Of a stretch of 64,000 bases of DNA, positions 46,375 through 56,515 are shown in pieces; position 1 is the first letter of the stretch; every line of letters starts with the position of its first letter. Both the position numbers and the translations under genes were made by a program. Below the pieces are notes generated by a model. The model was not told where the DNA came from, did not search any database, and was given only the letters and a program-made list of their open reading frames with translations. This DNA comes from Erythrobacter sp. SDW2 (GTDB lineage: Bacteria; Pseudomonadota; Alphaproteobacteria; Sphingomonadales; Sphingomonadaceae), in the NCBI RefSeq assembly GCF_021431965.1, contig NZ_CP090370.1, positions 1,798,001 through 1,862,000 of the forward strand. The letters run 5' to 3'.

Positions 46375-47486
46375 GTTCAGTCATCCCGGCGCCGATAGCC
46401 CGGCAACCATGGGCCTTGCTGGTTCCGCTGTTGTTGCTGGTGCTGTTCGGCGCTGCAGTGCTGTACTCGGCGGCCGGAGGGAATTTCCAGCCCTTCGCTT
46501 CATCGCACCTGCTGCGCTTCGCCGTGTTCATGGTCATGGCGATCGTTATTGCCATGACGCCGCGCGACGTGATCCGCTGGGCAGCCTATCCGGCCTATGG
46601 TGTCATCCTGCTGCTGCTGCTGGGGGTCGAGATCGTCGGCGCGGTCAAGGGTGGGAGCCAGCGCTGGCTGGAGGCCGGCCCGATCCGGATCCAGCCATCC
46701 GAGCTGATGAAGCCGATGCTGGTGCTGGCGATGGCGCGGTTCTACGAAGGCTTGCCGGTCGGGATGATCGGGACATGGCGCTCGTTGGTACCCGCCGGGT
46801 TCCTGATCGCCATGCCGATCGGCCTGGTGCTGATGCAGCCCGATCTTGGCACCTCGCTCGCCATCGCCTTTGGCGGCGCGGTGGTGATGTTCCTCGCCGG
46901 ATTGCCCCTGTGGTGGTTCGTTTGTGCCGGTGGCGGATTGGTGGCGATGGCACCGCTGGTCTATTTTTTCGCCCTCCACGATTATCAGCGGGCCCGGGTA
47001 ACCACCTTCCTCGATCCCGAGAGCGACCCGCTCGGCGCGGGATACCATATCGCTCAGTCGAAAATCGCCATCGGTTCGGGCGGCATCTTCGGCAAGGGTT
47101 TCAACGAAGGGACGCAGAGCCACCTCAACTACCTTCCGGAGCCGCATACCGATTTCGTCTTTGCCTCCATGGCCGAGGAATGGGGGCTGGTCGGCGGCCT
47201 GTTTGTGCTTCTGATGTATGGCTTGATCCTGCGCTGGGGCATGATGGTTGCGCGCCGGTCGCAGGACCGGTTCGGCGCACTGCTGGCAGGCGGGGCAACG
47301 GCGACGATCTTTTTCTACATTGCTGTGAACCTGCTGATGGTCATGGGCATGGCTCCGGCCAAGGGAATACCCTTGCCGTGGATGAGCCACGGGGGGTCCT
47401 CCATGATGAGCAGCATGATCTGCATCGGTTTGCTGTTGATGCAGTACCGTTGGCAGAATGGCCGCGGGAAATCCGTGCTGCCGTGA
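46371..47486 (+). CDS. rodA: Peptidoglycan glycosyltransferase RodA (SEDS family)
   Basis: 371-residue SEDS protein with about ten helices that polymerises glycan strands with PBP2. Landmarks are GGSQRWLEAGPIRIQPSELMKP, QPDLGTSLAI, KIAIGSGGIFGKGFNEGTQSHLNYLPEPHTDFVF and GIPLPWMSHGGSSM. The LPEPHTDFVFA region holds residues important for catalysis in the family. Last gene of the mre-mrd operon; it is followed by the tRNA-Lys gene after 90 bases. Confidence 0.96.
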   Translation: MSSVIPAPIARQPWALLVPLLLLVLFGAAVLYSAAGGNFQPFASSHLLRFAVFMVMAIVIAMTPRDVIRWAAYPAYGVILLLLLGVEIVGAVKGGSQRWLEAGPIRIQPSELMKPMLVLAMARFYEGLPVGMIGTWRSLVPAGFLIAMPIGLVLMQPDLGTSLAIAFGGAVVMFLAGLPLWWFVCAGGGLVAMAPLVYFFALHDYQRARVTTFLDPESDPLGAGYHIAQSKIAIGSGGIFGKGFNEGTQSHLNYLPEPHTDFVFASMAEEWGLVGGLFVLLMYGLILRWGMMVARRSQDRFGALLAGGATATIFFYIAVNLLMVMGMAPAKGIPLPWMSHGGSSMMSSMICIGLLLMQYRWQNGRGKSVLP

Positions 47487-47576
47487 GATAGCCCTTGCAT
47501 CGGCCCGGAGAATCGCTAATTGGCGCGTCTCCGCGGATTCGGGCTTCGAATTCGCGCGGCATCGATGCCGGTGTGT

Positions 47577-47652
<76 letters not shown>

Positions 47653-47732
47653 AATCCTTCCCTTTTTCTTCGGATGTTGCACAACCAGACGGCGCGACCA
47701 GGGTTGCCTTCCCCGATGTGACTTGTGAACTT

Positions 47733-47756
47733 GCTATCACACTCAGATGTGATAGC
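47733..47756. promoter_or_regulatory. Palindrome directly upstream of ribB
   Basis: GCTATCACA (47733-47741) and TGTGATAGC (47748-47756) are perfect complements around a 6-nt spacer, ending 8 bases before the ribB ATG. The spacing TTGCTA, 16 bp, TAGCAT suggests a promoter whose spacer is the operator. A related half-site, TTATCACAC, recurs at 47775-47783 inside the gene. The likely ligand is an HTH protein; RibB itself carries an N-terminal HTH. No FMN riboswitch is seen here. Confidence 0.65.
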
Positions 47757-47764
47757 ATGAGTGT

Positions 47765-49009
47765 ATGAGCACATCCGTTATCACACAGGTGCGTGACCTC
47801 GTCGCCACTGGAACAATGACTCGCGCCGGGCTCGCCAGAGCAGCGGGACTCCACGCCAATACCTTGCGCGATTGTGCCGACGACGGGTGGAACCCCACCG
47901 CCGAAACGCTGGCCAAGCTCGAAGCTTTCCTGCTCGAGAATGACGATCGCCCGGTCCTGGTCGGGGCCGAGGAGATCATCAACGAGGCTCGCAACGGACG
48001 GATGTATGTCCTGGTCGATGACGAGGACCGCGAGAACGAGGGTGACCTGATCATCCCCGGGCAGATGGCGACGCCCGATGCCATCAACTTCATGGCCACG
48101 CACGGGCGCGGGCTGATCTGCCTTGCGCTCGACAAGGCGCGGGTCGATGCGCTCGGCCTCCAGCCGATGAGCCGCAACAACAAGGAATCGATGCAGACCG
48201 CCTTCACGATCTCGATCGAGGCCAAGGAGGGTGTGACGACAGGCATCTCCGCCGCCGACCGGGCGCGCACGATTTCGGTCGCGATTGACGCCATGAAGGG
48301 TCCGGACGACATCGTGACGCCAGGCCACGTCTTCCCCCTCGCCGCGCGCGATGGCGGTGTGCTTGTCCGGGCCGGACATACCGAGGCAGCGGTGGACATC
48401 TCGCGCCTCGCCGGGCTGAACCCCTCGGGTGTGATCTGCGAGATCATGAACGAGGACGGGACCATGGCGCGGCTCGACGATCTCGTCCGCTTCGCCCGCA
48501 AGCACAGCCTCAAGATCGGCACTATCCGCGATCTGATCGAATACCGCATGCGCTACGACCACCTGGTCAGGCGCGTGGATGACAGCGCCTTCGAATCCGA
48601 CTACGGCGGCCAGTGGCGCATGCTGACCTATCGCAACACTGTCGATGGCGGCGAGCACTATGTCCTGCAGAAGGGGCATGTGGTGACCGGCACCCCCACC
48701 CTCACCCGCGTCCACCCGATCTCGATCTTCGACGACGTCCTCGGCCAGCGCGGCCCGCGCAAGCGCACGCTGCAACGTGCCATGCAGGCGGTAGGTGAGC
48801 ATGGCTCTGGCATCATCGTGATCATCACCGGCCGCCGCGCGACGGGATACGCGCCGGAAGACGAAGTCCGCAATGTCGGCATCGGCTCGCAGATCCTTGC
48901 CGATCTCGATGTCCACGAGATGATCCTGCTCAGCAATTCCCAACCCAATGTGGTGGCCATCGAAGGCTATGGCCTCGATATTGTCGGCCATATGCCGATC
49001 CCGGAGTAA
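47765..49009 (+). CDS. ribB: 3,4-dihydroxy-2-butanone-4-phosphate synthase with N-terminal HTH and inactive RibA-like domain
   Basis: 414-residue three-part protein of riboflavin synthesis. Residues about 1-60 form an HTH ([18 protein letters not shown], then [14 protein letters not shown]). Residues about 65-265 are a complete Rib[12 protein letters not shown] (residues 85-94), [22 protein letters not shown] and [25 protein letters not shown]. The rest resembles GTP cyclohydrolase II but lacks its zinc cysteines, so only the RibB reaction on ribulose-5-phosphate is expected. The HTH next to an upstream palindrome suggests self-regulation. ribH follows 4 bases later. Confidence 0.92.
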   Translation: MSTSVITQVRDLVATGTMTRAGLARAAGLHANTLRDCADDGWNPTAETLAKLEAFLLENDDRPVLVGAEEIINEARNGRMYVLVDDEDRENEGDLIIPGQMATPDAINFMATHGRGLICLALDKARVDALGLQPMSRNNKESMQTAFTISIEAKEGVTTGISAADRARTISVAIDAMKGPDDIVTPGHVFPLAARDGGVLVRAGHTEAAVDISRLAGLNPSGVICEIMNEDGTMARLDDLVRFARKHSLKIGTIRDLIEYRMRYDHLVRRVDDSAFESDYGGQWRMLTYRNTVDGGEHYVLQKGHVVTGTPTLTRVHPISIFDDVLGQRGPRKRTLQRAMQAVGEHGSGIIVIITGRRATGYAPEDEVRNVGIGSQILADLDVHEMILLSNSQPNVVAIEGYGLDIVGHMPIPE

Positions 49010-49013
49010 AAAT

Positions 49014-49433
49014 ATGGCCCGTTTCCTGATAGTTGAAGCCCGCTTCTACGATCATCTCAACGATATGCTGGTCGCTGGCGCCAGCGCTGCGCTGGAAGCT
49101 GCGGGGCATGAGGTCGAGGTCGTGACCGTCCCCGGCGCGCTGGAAGTGCCCGGCACCATTGCCATGGCAGCAGAGAGCGACCGCTACGACGGTTTCGTCG
49201 CCCTTGGCGTGGTCATTCGCGGCGAGACCTATCACTTCGAGATCGTCGCAGGTGAAAGTGCGCGCGGGATCATGGCGCTGACGATGGACGGCATTGCCAT
49301 CGGCAATGGCATTCTCACCACCGAGAACGAGGCGCAGGCGATCTATCGCGCCGATCCCAAGCAGGCGAACAAGGGTGCAGGCGCGGCCGAAGCGGCCATG
49401 GCGCTACTGGCGATGCAGGAAAAGTTCGCGTGA
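49014..49433 (+). CDS. ribH: 6,7-dimethyl-8-ribityllumazine synthase
   Basis: 139-residue enzyme that condenses the RibB product with the pyrimidine intermediate of riboflavin synthesis; it forms an oligomeric shell or pentamer. Landmarks are [44 protein letters not shown] with the catalytic histidine region, and [17 protein letters not shown] precedes the ATG. It overlaps the aldo/keto reductase by GTGA. Confidence 0.95.
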   Translation: MARFLIVEARFYDHLNDMLVAGASAALEAAGHEVEVVTVPGALEVPGTIAMAAESDRYDGFVALGVVIRGETYHFEIVAGESARGIMALTMDGIAIGNGILTTENEAQAIYRADPKQANKGAGAAEAAMALLAMQEKFA

Positions 49434-50356
49434 GCGGAACCGATTTCATCGCGGGTTTACCGCTGGTCCTGGGTGGCAATGTCTTTGGCTGGACCTGCAA
49501 GGGCGATGAAGCCTTCGCTGTGCTCGACGCTTTCTATGAGGCTGGTGGTCGCATGATCGACACCGCCGATGTCTACTCGGCCTGGGTACCGGGCCACAAA
49601 GGCGGCGAGTCAGAAACCGTGCTGGGCGAATGGATGGCAAGCCGCGGCGTGCGGGCAGATATGCGCATCCATACCAAGACCGGGATGCTCGGCGGTTCCG
49701 AACTCTATGAGCCTGCCCGCGTGCTGCAATCGCTCGATGCTTCGCTGGAGCGACTGCAATCGGACCACATCGACCTCTACTATGCGCACAAGGATTATCC
49801 CGAGCTTGAGATTGGCGCGATTGTCGATGCCTTCGACGGCGCGGTGCAGAGCGGCAAGACCAAGGGCATCGGGGCATCGAACTTCGATGCCGCGCGGCTT
49901 GGCGCGTCGCTCGATCATGCCGAAACGACGGGCGCGACGCCCTTCACCGCTCTGCAGAACGAGTACAACCTCGTGGCGCGCAGTGCTTATGGATCGGAGT
50001 TGCAGGCGCTCGCAACGTCGAAGGGTATCGCCATGCTGCCCTTCTTCGGCCTCGCCTCGGGCTATCTGACCGGCAAGTATCGCACCGAAGAAGATTTTGC
50101 CCAGTCGATGCGCGGCGGCCGGGCCAGGGAACTGGCCGGGAGCAACGGCCCGCAGGTTCTGGCGGTGATGGACGAAGTCGCAGCTGAAAGCGGCGCGAGC
50201 CTGTCAGCCATCGCTCTCGCCTGGTTGGTGCGCCAGCCGGGCATTCCGGCCCCTATCGCCAGTGCGCGAACGGTGGAGCAGCTCCACGAGTTGCTCGAAT
50301 TCACCCGGGTTGAACTGAGCGAGGTTCAGCTCGCCCGCCTCACCGCCGCGGCCTAG
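49430..50356 (+). CDS. Aldo/keto reductase
   Basis: 308-residue TIM-barrel oxidoreductase using NADPH. It shows [36 protein letters not shown] (Asp and Tyr of the tetrad), HTKTGM with the lysine, and YYAHKDYPE where the usual histidine lies. The C-terminal [15 protein letters not shown] binds the cofactor phosphate. The GTG start overlaps the ribH stop, so it is co-translated with ribH; a role in flavin metabolism is not implied by sequence. It is convergent with the next gene, overlapping by 4 bases. Confidence 0.88.
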   Translation: MSGTDFIAGLPLVLGGNVFGWTCKGDEAFAVLDAFYEAGGRMIDTADVYSAWVPGHKGGESETVLGEWMASRGVRADMRIHTKTGMLGGSELYEPARVLQSLDASLERLQSDHIDLYYAHKDYPELEIGAIVDAFDGAVQSGKTKGIGASNFDAARLGASLDHAETTGATPFTALQNEYNLVARSAYGSELQALATSKGIAMLPFFGLASGYLTGKYRTEEDFAQSMRGGRARELAGSNGPQVLAVMDEVAAESGASLSAIALAWLVRQPGIPAPIASARTVEQLHELLEFTRVELSEVQLARLTAAA

Positions 50357-51429
50357 GCCGGACCCGACAATCCCCTCAGCCCCAGCGGCGCGTAGTCGCC
50401 GATGGCGAGCTGTTCGAACACGCCCATGCCCACTTCGCCGCTGTCGCTGGTGACGCGGCAGAGCATCTGCACATGGAGATGGTCGGGCCGCACCGGATCG
50501 CAACTGGCGAGATCGATATCCTCGCGCTCGATCTCGAGCGTGCCATGGTCGAGCCCGTGGTTCCATTTGGGCGAGGTATAGCCCAGCCCGCGCATCTGGA
50601 AACGCCCGACCGGCTCGAAGGCGAAGCTCTCGCCGCCCATCTTGAGCGTGCCCCCTGAAGGCCAGCGGGTTCCCGGCTCCAGCGGGGTTTCCATCTCGGG
50701 CGCGTGGTGGTCAGTGAAGGCTTCCGGCCCGTTGCCGTCGGGCGCCACCACCCCGCGCGTGTTCCAGGCCGTCCCGTCGGCATGGGCATTGAGGTGGTAG
50801 AAGAGGCTGCGCCCCGGCAAATTGACCGGGGTCCATTGCCAGAAGAACTGAGGCACCGCCGAACCGTTGTTGAACTGCGGATCGGAGGCGCCGACAGGCC
50901 GCACGCCCCAGCTGCGGTCCCGCGTCCCGGCGGTCCCGGCGACGAGTGGCTTGCGTTTGCCGTCAACCTCGATCCAGCCTTCGTAGTGGCCGTTCTGGGT
51001 CAGCCGGGTGTAATCCATCACCGTGCGCGGGCCGATGCGCCAGACAAAGCGCGGTTCCTCGATCGGGAAGGCCCGGCCCGTGAAGGTGATATCGGCCGCC
51101 AGCCCTTCCCCCTCGACGATCACCCGCAGCTTGTGCAGCGGCTCGACAATCTCGATCCGCACCGGGCCGCAGGAGAGGTCCATCCGCTCCATGGCGAGCT
51201 TGCGACTGGCGTGGACACAGTGCTGCTTGCCGTCACGAACTACACAGAAATGGGAGTCGGCGACGTCGAGATGGGGATAGACCCCGAAAGCAACTGCGAA
51301 AAAGTCCTCTCCGTCCGGGCCATAGCCGTTGAAGAAATAGCGATCGTAGAAATTGCGGTCGGTGCCGGAGTAAGCAACCGGCTCCGGCGTCTGGTGGAGT
51401 GGGTAATCGTCGCCTTTGGTCAGCACCAC
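50353..51429 (-). CDS. Uncharacterised protein, AttH/CrtC-like beta-fold candidate
   Basis: 358-residue protein without signal peptide or membrane helix. It is rich in aromatic and beta-forming segments (YSGTDRNFYDRYFFNGYG, ARFVWRIGPRT-like strands, RDRSWGVRPVG, FFWQWTPVNLPGRSLFYHL). RDRSWGVR is reminiscent of lipocalin-like AttH/CrtC hydratase relatives. It starts 2 bases after the kinase-like gene stop on the same strand, so the pair is surely one operon. No catalytic residues can be named. Function unknown. Confidence 0.7.
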   Translation of the reverse strand: MVLTKGDDYPLHQTPEPVAYSGTDRNFYDRYFFNGYGPDGEDFFAVAFGVYPHLDVADSHFCVVRDGKQHCVHASRKLAMERMDLSCGPVRIEIVEPLHKLRVIVEGEGLAADITFTGRAFPIEEPRFVWRIGPRTVMDYTRLTQNGHYEGWIEVDGKRKPLVAGTAGTRDRSWGVRPVGASDPQFNNGSAVPQFFWQWTPVNLPGRSLFYHLNAHADGTAWNTRGVVAPDGNGPEAFTDHHAPEMETPLEPGTRWPSGGTLKMGGESFAFEPVGRFQMRGLGYTSPKWNHGLDHGTLEIEREDIDLASCDPVRPDHLHVQMLCRVTSDSGEVGMGVFEQLAIGDYAPLGLRGLSGPA

Positions 51430-51431
51430 GT

Positions 51432-52490
51432 CTATTCTCCCTTGAGTGCTCCGAGGCTGTCATGGGCCAGCGCGAGTGCGCAGGCGCCGCGGGCCATGGA
51501 CAGGAAATTGGCGTCCCCGCGCTCGGTCCGCTCGACGAAGGCGGCGCTGAACACCGCTGTGGTGACACCGTGGATCGCCCCGCGACGGTAATCGTCCCAG
51601 ATATCGCCACGGCTGAGCTTTACCCCGCGCGCGGCCATTTCGGACAGCCACAGGTCGATCAATCGGTCTTCATGCTGGCTGCGAAGGTCATCGCCGATGC
51701 CGCAGCCGAGGAAATAGCCGATATCGGTCATCGGGTTGCCGATGGTGACCGTCTGCCAGTCGAGCACGGCGATGGGCTCTGCACCGCCGTTGATGTCGAA
51801 CAACATGTTGTCGAGCCGGAAGTCGCCGTGGACCAGGCTTACAGGTACAGGCTGCTCGGTTGTGAAGACACTCACAGTATGTTCGGCCACCGCCTCGCAC
51901 AATTGCATGAACTCCGGCTCCAGCGTGTCGGCATAGCGTTCGCGCCATATCGCTTGGGCCTGCGGATAGAGCGCGCGGATCTGGGCCGAGACCTCGGGCT
52001 TGGCCACCAGCCATTCGGCGTCGAGAATGGCGCGATTGTGCCAGCTGGGCGCATGGATGGCCGCTGCTTGACGGATTGCATGCTCGGCATCGCTGAGGTC
52101 GCAGCCCGCAATCTGGTTGCCGCCGCGACAGGGGCCAAGATCTTCGAACAGCAGGATGAATTCATCGCCGTCTTCGGCCAGTCCGGAGAAGTAGACGTGT
52201 GGCACCCGCACCGCGAGTTGGGCCGCTATGTCGCGGTAGAAGTTCACCTCTTTCGAATAAAGCCCGAACATCGCGGCAGTGGAGCGGCTCGTTTCATCCG
52301 CAGCCGGAAACTTGCCTGCTACCGTCTCTGGTGCCGCGCTCCCCTCGTGTCGATCGAGCGTAAAGCGCGCGCTGTCGCCAACCTGCCCCGTACCGATCGG
52401 CTGCCAGCTGACACCCTCGACCTCAGCCCGGAGCACGCGGGTCAACCATTCCGGCGTCACATCGCCCGGATGCGACGGAAATCGCTCCAT
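51432..52490 (-). CDS. Phosphotransferase-family (APH/EcKinase-like) protein
   Basis: 352-residue kinase-fold protein of the aminoglycoside-phosphotransferase superfamily. The catalytic loop is LVHGDFRLDNMLF (HGDxxxxN) and the metal aspartate is in VLDWQ. The N-lobe has GTGQVGDSARF and the AGKFP lysine. Members next to acyl-CoA or steroid genes, and EcKinase relatives, act on diverse small alcohols; antibiotic resistance should not be assumed. It is the first gene of the pair with the AttH-like gene, divergent from the 57-residue gene. Confidence 0.82.
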   Translation of the reverse strand: MERFPSHPGDVTPEWLTRVLRAEVEGVSWQPIGTGQVGDSARFTLDRHEGSAAPETVAGKFPAADETSRSTAAMFGLYSKEVNFYRDIAAQLAVRVPHVYFSGLAEDGDEFILLFEDLGPCRGGNQIAGCDLSDAEHAIRQAAAIHAPSWHNRAILDAEWLVAKPEVSAQIRALYPQAQAIWRERYADTLEPEFMQLCEAVAEHTVSVFTTEQPVPVSLVHGDFRLDNMLFDINGGAEPIAVLDWQTVTIGNPMTDIGYFLGCGIGDDLRSQHEDRLIDLWLSEMAARGVKLSRGDIWDDYRRGAIHGVTTAVFSAAFVERTERGDANFLSMARGACALALAHDSLGALKGE

Positions 52491-52640
52491 ATGCTCTGCC
52501 TCCCTCCGAGGGGACTATGGCGCGGACCGATTGATCTGCCAAGTTACCTCCGTATCCGAGGCAACATCGCTCGCAAAAACGGCATGCACGCGTCATCACC
52601 CAAGGCGGGACGCATGATCGCAGGCTGAGGACTGACGGAA

Positions 52641-52814
52641 ATGGGTATGATCGCACCCGAAACCCCCGTGCAATCGCACGCGGATGAAATGCTCGCACTG
52701 GCGCTCTTGCTGGAGGAGAAATTGACGATACTGGACCGGATGGGCGCGCATATCGCAGCAGCCCATCTGGATGCAGCCATTGCTCGCATCCGCGCCGATG
52801 CAACTCCGATCTGA
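52641..52814 (+). CDS. 57-residue small conserved-type protein
   Basis: A 57-codon frame starts MGMIAPETPVQ and is mostly two helices (ADEMLALALLLEEKLTILDRM and IAAAHLDAAIARIRAD) with a heptad-like pattern of leucines and alanines. There is a modest GAGG upstream. It fills the gap between the kinase-like gene and the convergent eno, ending 3 bases before the eno stop. I do not recognise a family. Small helical proteins of this type are frequent in sphingomonads. Confidence 0.5.
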   Translation: MGMIAPETPVQSHADEMLALALLLEEKLTILDRMGAHIAAAHLDAAIARIRADATPI

Positions 52815-52817
52815 CGA

Positions 52818-54161
<1,344 letters not shown>

Positions 54162-54292
54162 CTATGCAGGGGCGAAAGCGCTCTATGCGGCGGAACGGAC
54201 CGGTGCAAGGCGCGTTCTCCTCCTGCATGCGTATTCGCTTTGCCCCCGCGCGCGAGTATGCTGGTATGAAGTAGTAACGGAGGGAAGAGATC

Positions 54293-54907
54293 ATGGCCAA
54301 GAGCCCCACCAGTGGCAACACTCCCAAGACCCCGGCAAAGCGTGCGGTACCCAAGAAGCCTACTGCCAAGGCTGCCCCCAAGGCGACCGCCAAAACTGCT
54401 GCCCCCAAAGCCACTCCAGTAAAGGAACCAGAAGTGACCCATCGCGAAGAAGCCAAGTCGCGGTTCAACGCCGCACTCGAAGAAGCCAAAGCCGGCGCCG
54501 CCGCGCTGAAGGCCGAAGCCGGCCAGGTTGTCGGCACCTATCGCCAACAGGCCAAGGGCAAGAGCACCGACCTGGTAGCCGATGCCAAGGACTATGGCGA
54601 GGAAGCCAAGGTTCGGGCCAGCGAACTCGCTGTCGAAGGCAAGGCCAAGGCCAGCGACGCGCTCGCCGCACTGGGCCAGCTGGTGGCTGAGAACGCCGCC
54701 AAGATCGACGAAAACTTCGGCCCGCAATATGGCGATTATGCCCGCACCGCTGCGCGCAGCCTGCAGGAGAACGCCGCCAAGCTGGAGGCCAAGAGCTTCG
54801 AGGAACTGGGCGAAGACGCGAAGACCTTCGTGCGTGAAAAGCCGGGTACGGCCCTTGGTATCGCCGCGGTCGCAGGCTACCTCCTGTCGCGCATTTTTCG
54901 CCGTTAA
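54293..54907 (+). CDS. YqjD/DUF883-type membrane-anchored protein with basic Ala/Lys/Pro tail
   Basis: 204-residue protein. The first 45 residues are a repetitive Lys-Pro-Ala sequence (TPAKRAVPKKPTAKAAPKATAKTAAPK) like a histone H1 or nucleoid-protein tail. A long amphipathic helix follows (residues about 50-150) and the C-terminus is VREKPGTALGIAAVAGYLLSRIFRR, the GxxxG-containing anchor seen in ElaB/YqjD proteins that tether ribosomes to the inner membrane. GGAGGGAAGAG precedes the ATG. First gene of a four-gene operon. Confidence 0.75.
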   Translation: MAKSPTSGNTPKTPAKRAVPKKPTAKAAPKATAKTAAPKATPVKEPEVTHREEAKSRFNAALEEAKAGAAALKAEAGQVVGTYRQQAKGKSTDLVADAKDYGEEAKVRASELAVEGKAKASDALAALGQLVAENAAKIDENFGPQYGDYARTAARSLQENAAKLEAKSFEELGEDAKTFVREKPGTALGIAAVAGYLLSRIFRR

Positions 54908-54928
54908 GTGAAGAAAGGGGCTGCGCGA

Positions 54929-55354
54929 ATGCTGGATAATGCCACGCACGAGGCGCAGCCCGGCGAGCTTGAGCCTGGTCGGTCGTCCGAAGAAGGCGGC
55001 GAGGAGCCGACCTTCGGTTCGCTGGCGGACGATGTCAGTGCGCTGATCGACGACGGCAAGACCTATTTCCAGGCTGAAGTCGCGTTCCAGAAGACCCGCG
55101 CCAGCTATGCCGGTGAAAAAACCAAGCAGGGCGTTGTCTTCGGCCTTGCCGCTTTGGCCTTCCTCCACCTCGCGCTGATTGCGCTGGTGGTTGGCCTGGT
55201 GATTGCCTTGGGCCCCTATCTCACGCCGTTCGGTGCAGTGGCGGTGGTTGTCGGCGTGTTGCTGCTGGGTGTCGCCATTTTCGCGCAGAAGGCAGTGAGG
55301 CGCTTCAAGGCCCTGGGCGACGCCTTCAAGAGTGGTGAAAATGAGCAATCTTGA
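54929..55354 (+). CDS. Holin-X/YqjE-like two-helix membrane protein
   Basis: 141-residue protein with an acidic N-terminus, an amphipathic segment (LADDVSALIDDGKTYFQAEVAFQKTRASYAGEKTK) and two hydrophobic helices (GLAALAFLHLALIALVVGLVIAL and VAVVVGVLLLGVAIFAQ). This is the pattern of the phage-holin superfamily III/YqjE family; in bacteria these are not lysis genes. AAGAAAGGGG precedes the ATG at 54929; a GTG at 54908 is an alternative. It overlaps the next gene by 14 bases. Confidence 0.75.
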   Translation: MLDNATHEAQPGELEPGRSSEEGGEEPTFGSLADDVSALIDDGKTYFQAEVAFQKTRASYAGEKTKQGVVFGLAALAFLHLALIALVVGLVIALGPYLTPFGAVAVVVGVLLLGVAIFAQKAVRRFKALGDAFKSGENEQS

Positions 55355-55664
55355 ACGCCAGCTCCGAGAGGATCGCGTCCTGCGCAATGCCGCGCATGCC
55401 CTGTTCAAGGCCGATATCGAGCGGGTGAAGACGGATCTGGAAGAGAAGACCGTAGGAAAGCGCGCGCTGGACCGGGCCAGGGATGGTGCGGCGGAGTTGC
55501 TCGACAACGCCCAGGCCAAGGTCGGCGACAATATCGGCATCGTGGCCCTGCTGTTTGGCGCCATCGCCCTGTGGTTTGCCCGCAATCCGATTATGGCGAT
55601 GTTCACCGGCGAGGCGGGAGAAGAAGACGACACACCCCAACCCCCAATGGGAGATGACACATGA
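55341..55664 (+). CDS. Small membrane-anchored protein, third gene of the YqjD-type operon
   Basis: 107-residue protein with a long charged helix (LERQLREDRVLRNAAHALFKADIERVKTDLEEK) and one membrane helix near residues 73-92 (IVALLFGAIALWFARNPI), then an acidic tail. It resembles the third member (YqjK-like position) of yqjDEK-type operons rather than a known enzyme. It is translated from an ATG inside the preceding gene and overlaps the next by ATGA. Confidence 0.65.
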   Translation: MSNLERQLREDRVLRNAAHALFKADIERVKTDLEEKTVGKRALDRARDGAAELLDNAQAKVGDNIGIVALLFGAIALWFARNPIMAMFTGEAGEEDDTPQPPMGDDT

Positions 55665-56152
55665 GTAACCCCGACAACCGTGACGCCCTCAGGCAGCGGA
55701 TCGAACAGGGCGAGGCCCGCCTGGCCGAGCGCGATATCGCGCGCGCCGCTGGTGATGCTGCCAAAGCGGCAACCGATTTCGTCCGCGCCCACCCCGTCGC
55801 ATCGGTCGCTGGTGTTGCGGTCATAGCGCTGGTCATCGGCGCCATGACTCGCCCTGGCCGCCGGCTTGGCCACCGTGCCGCAGGATTGGCCAGCTATGCC
55901 ACGGAAGCCGGCATCGCCTACGCTTTGGGCATGCTCGACGCGGCCGGCGATCTTGCCGATGATGTCCGCGAGGCTGGCACAGAGAAGCTGGAAGACCTTG
56001 GCGACAATGTCGAGCGCACGACCCGCAAGGCGAAGCGCGAAGGCGCTTACCTCGCGGCCAGCGCACGCGACGCGGTGCACGATCTTGGTCGCCGGGCCGG
56101 TCGGAGGGCCGGGCGCGCTGTCCGCCAGACCCGCAAGCACCTGACGCACTAG
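55661..56152 (+). CDS. Alanine-rich membrane-anchored protein, fourth gene of the YqjD-type operon
   Basis: 163-residue protein with an N-terminal helix, one hydrophobic segment (HPVASVAGVAVIALVIGAMTRPG), and a C-terminal half rich in Ala, Arg and Asp ending in a strongly basic stretch (GRRAGRRAGRAVRQTRKH). The RAHPVASVAGV segment resembles the DUF883 anchor of YqjD proteins, so this gene may be a paralogue of the first gene in the operon. Function unknown; an envelope role is suggested by context. Confidence 0.65.
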   Translation: MSNPDNRDALRQRIEQGEARLAERDIARAAGDAAKAATDFVRAHPVASVAGVAVIALVIGAMTRPGRRLGHRAAGLASYATEAGIAYALGMLDAAGDLADDVREAGTEKLEDLGDNVERTTRKAKREGAYLAASARDAVHDLGRRAGRRAGRAVRQTRKHLTH

Positions 56153-56274
56153 TTCGCCACAGTCGCCCGCTAACGAATACGAAATCTCAGGTCCGGTAAG
56201 GGCGCAGGGCGGTTTGCCTCTGCGCCCTGCTGCGCTATGGGCGCGCCGAGATTCCCTCCCCAGGAAAGTGTACC

Positions 56275-56505
56275 ATGGAAGAAACCACCCCGAGCCAGAA
56301 GCTCCATCTCGTCATGGGCGGCCGCGTCAAGGATCCGCGTTCGTTGGAGTTCCAGGATCCCGAGAGCCTTCATGTCGTCGGCATCTACAGCAGCTATGAT
56401 GCTGCCGTTGATGCGTGGCGCGCACAGGCACAGCGGACGGTCGACGATGCCGAAATGCGCTATGTGGTGGTCCACATCCACAAGCTGCTGACACCGGAGG
56501 TGTGA
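56275..56505 (+). CDS. DUF4170 family small protein
   Basis: 76-residue protein with LHLVMGGRVKDPRSLEF, HVVGIYSSYDAAVDAWRAQAQRTVDDAEMRYVVVHIHKLL, matching the short DUF4170 family of Alphaproteobacteria. AGGAAAG precedes the ATG. The neighbouring GNAT gene follows 10 bases later. Function unknown. Confidence 0.82.
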   Translation: MEETTPSQKLHLVMGGRVKDPRSLEFQDPESLHVVGIYSSYDAAVDAWRAQAQRTVDDAEMRYVVVHIHKLLTPEV

Positions 56506-56515
56506 TCTGGACCGG

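Noticed and set aside
47653-47764. FMN riboswitch before ribB
   Set aside because: The 112-bp gap is too short for the element and shows none of its conserved core; a palindrome is there instead.
51432-52490. Aminoglycoside resistance gene
   Set aside because: Only the general phosphotransferase fold is shared; family breadth and context do not support antibiotic modification.
54929-55354. Phage holin, prophage remnant
   Set aside because: No other phage genes are present; the protein belongs to a bacterial YqjE/holin-superfamily-III group in a yqjD-type operon.
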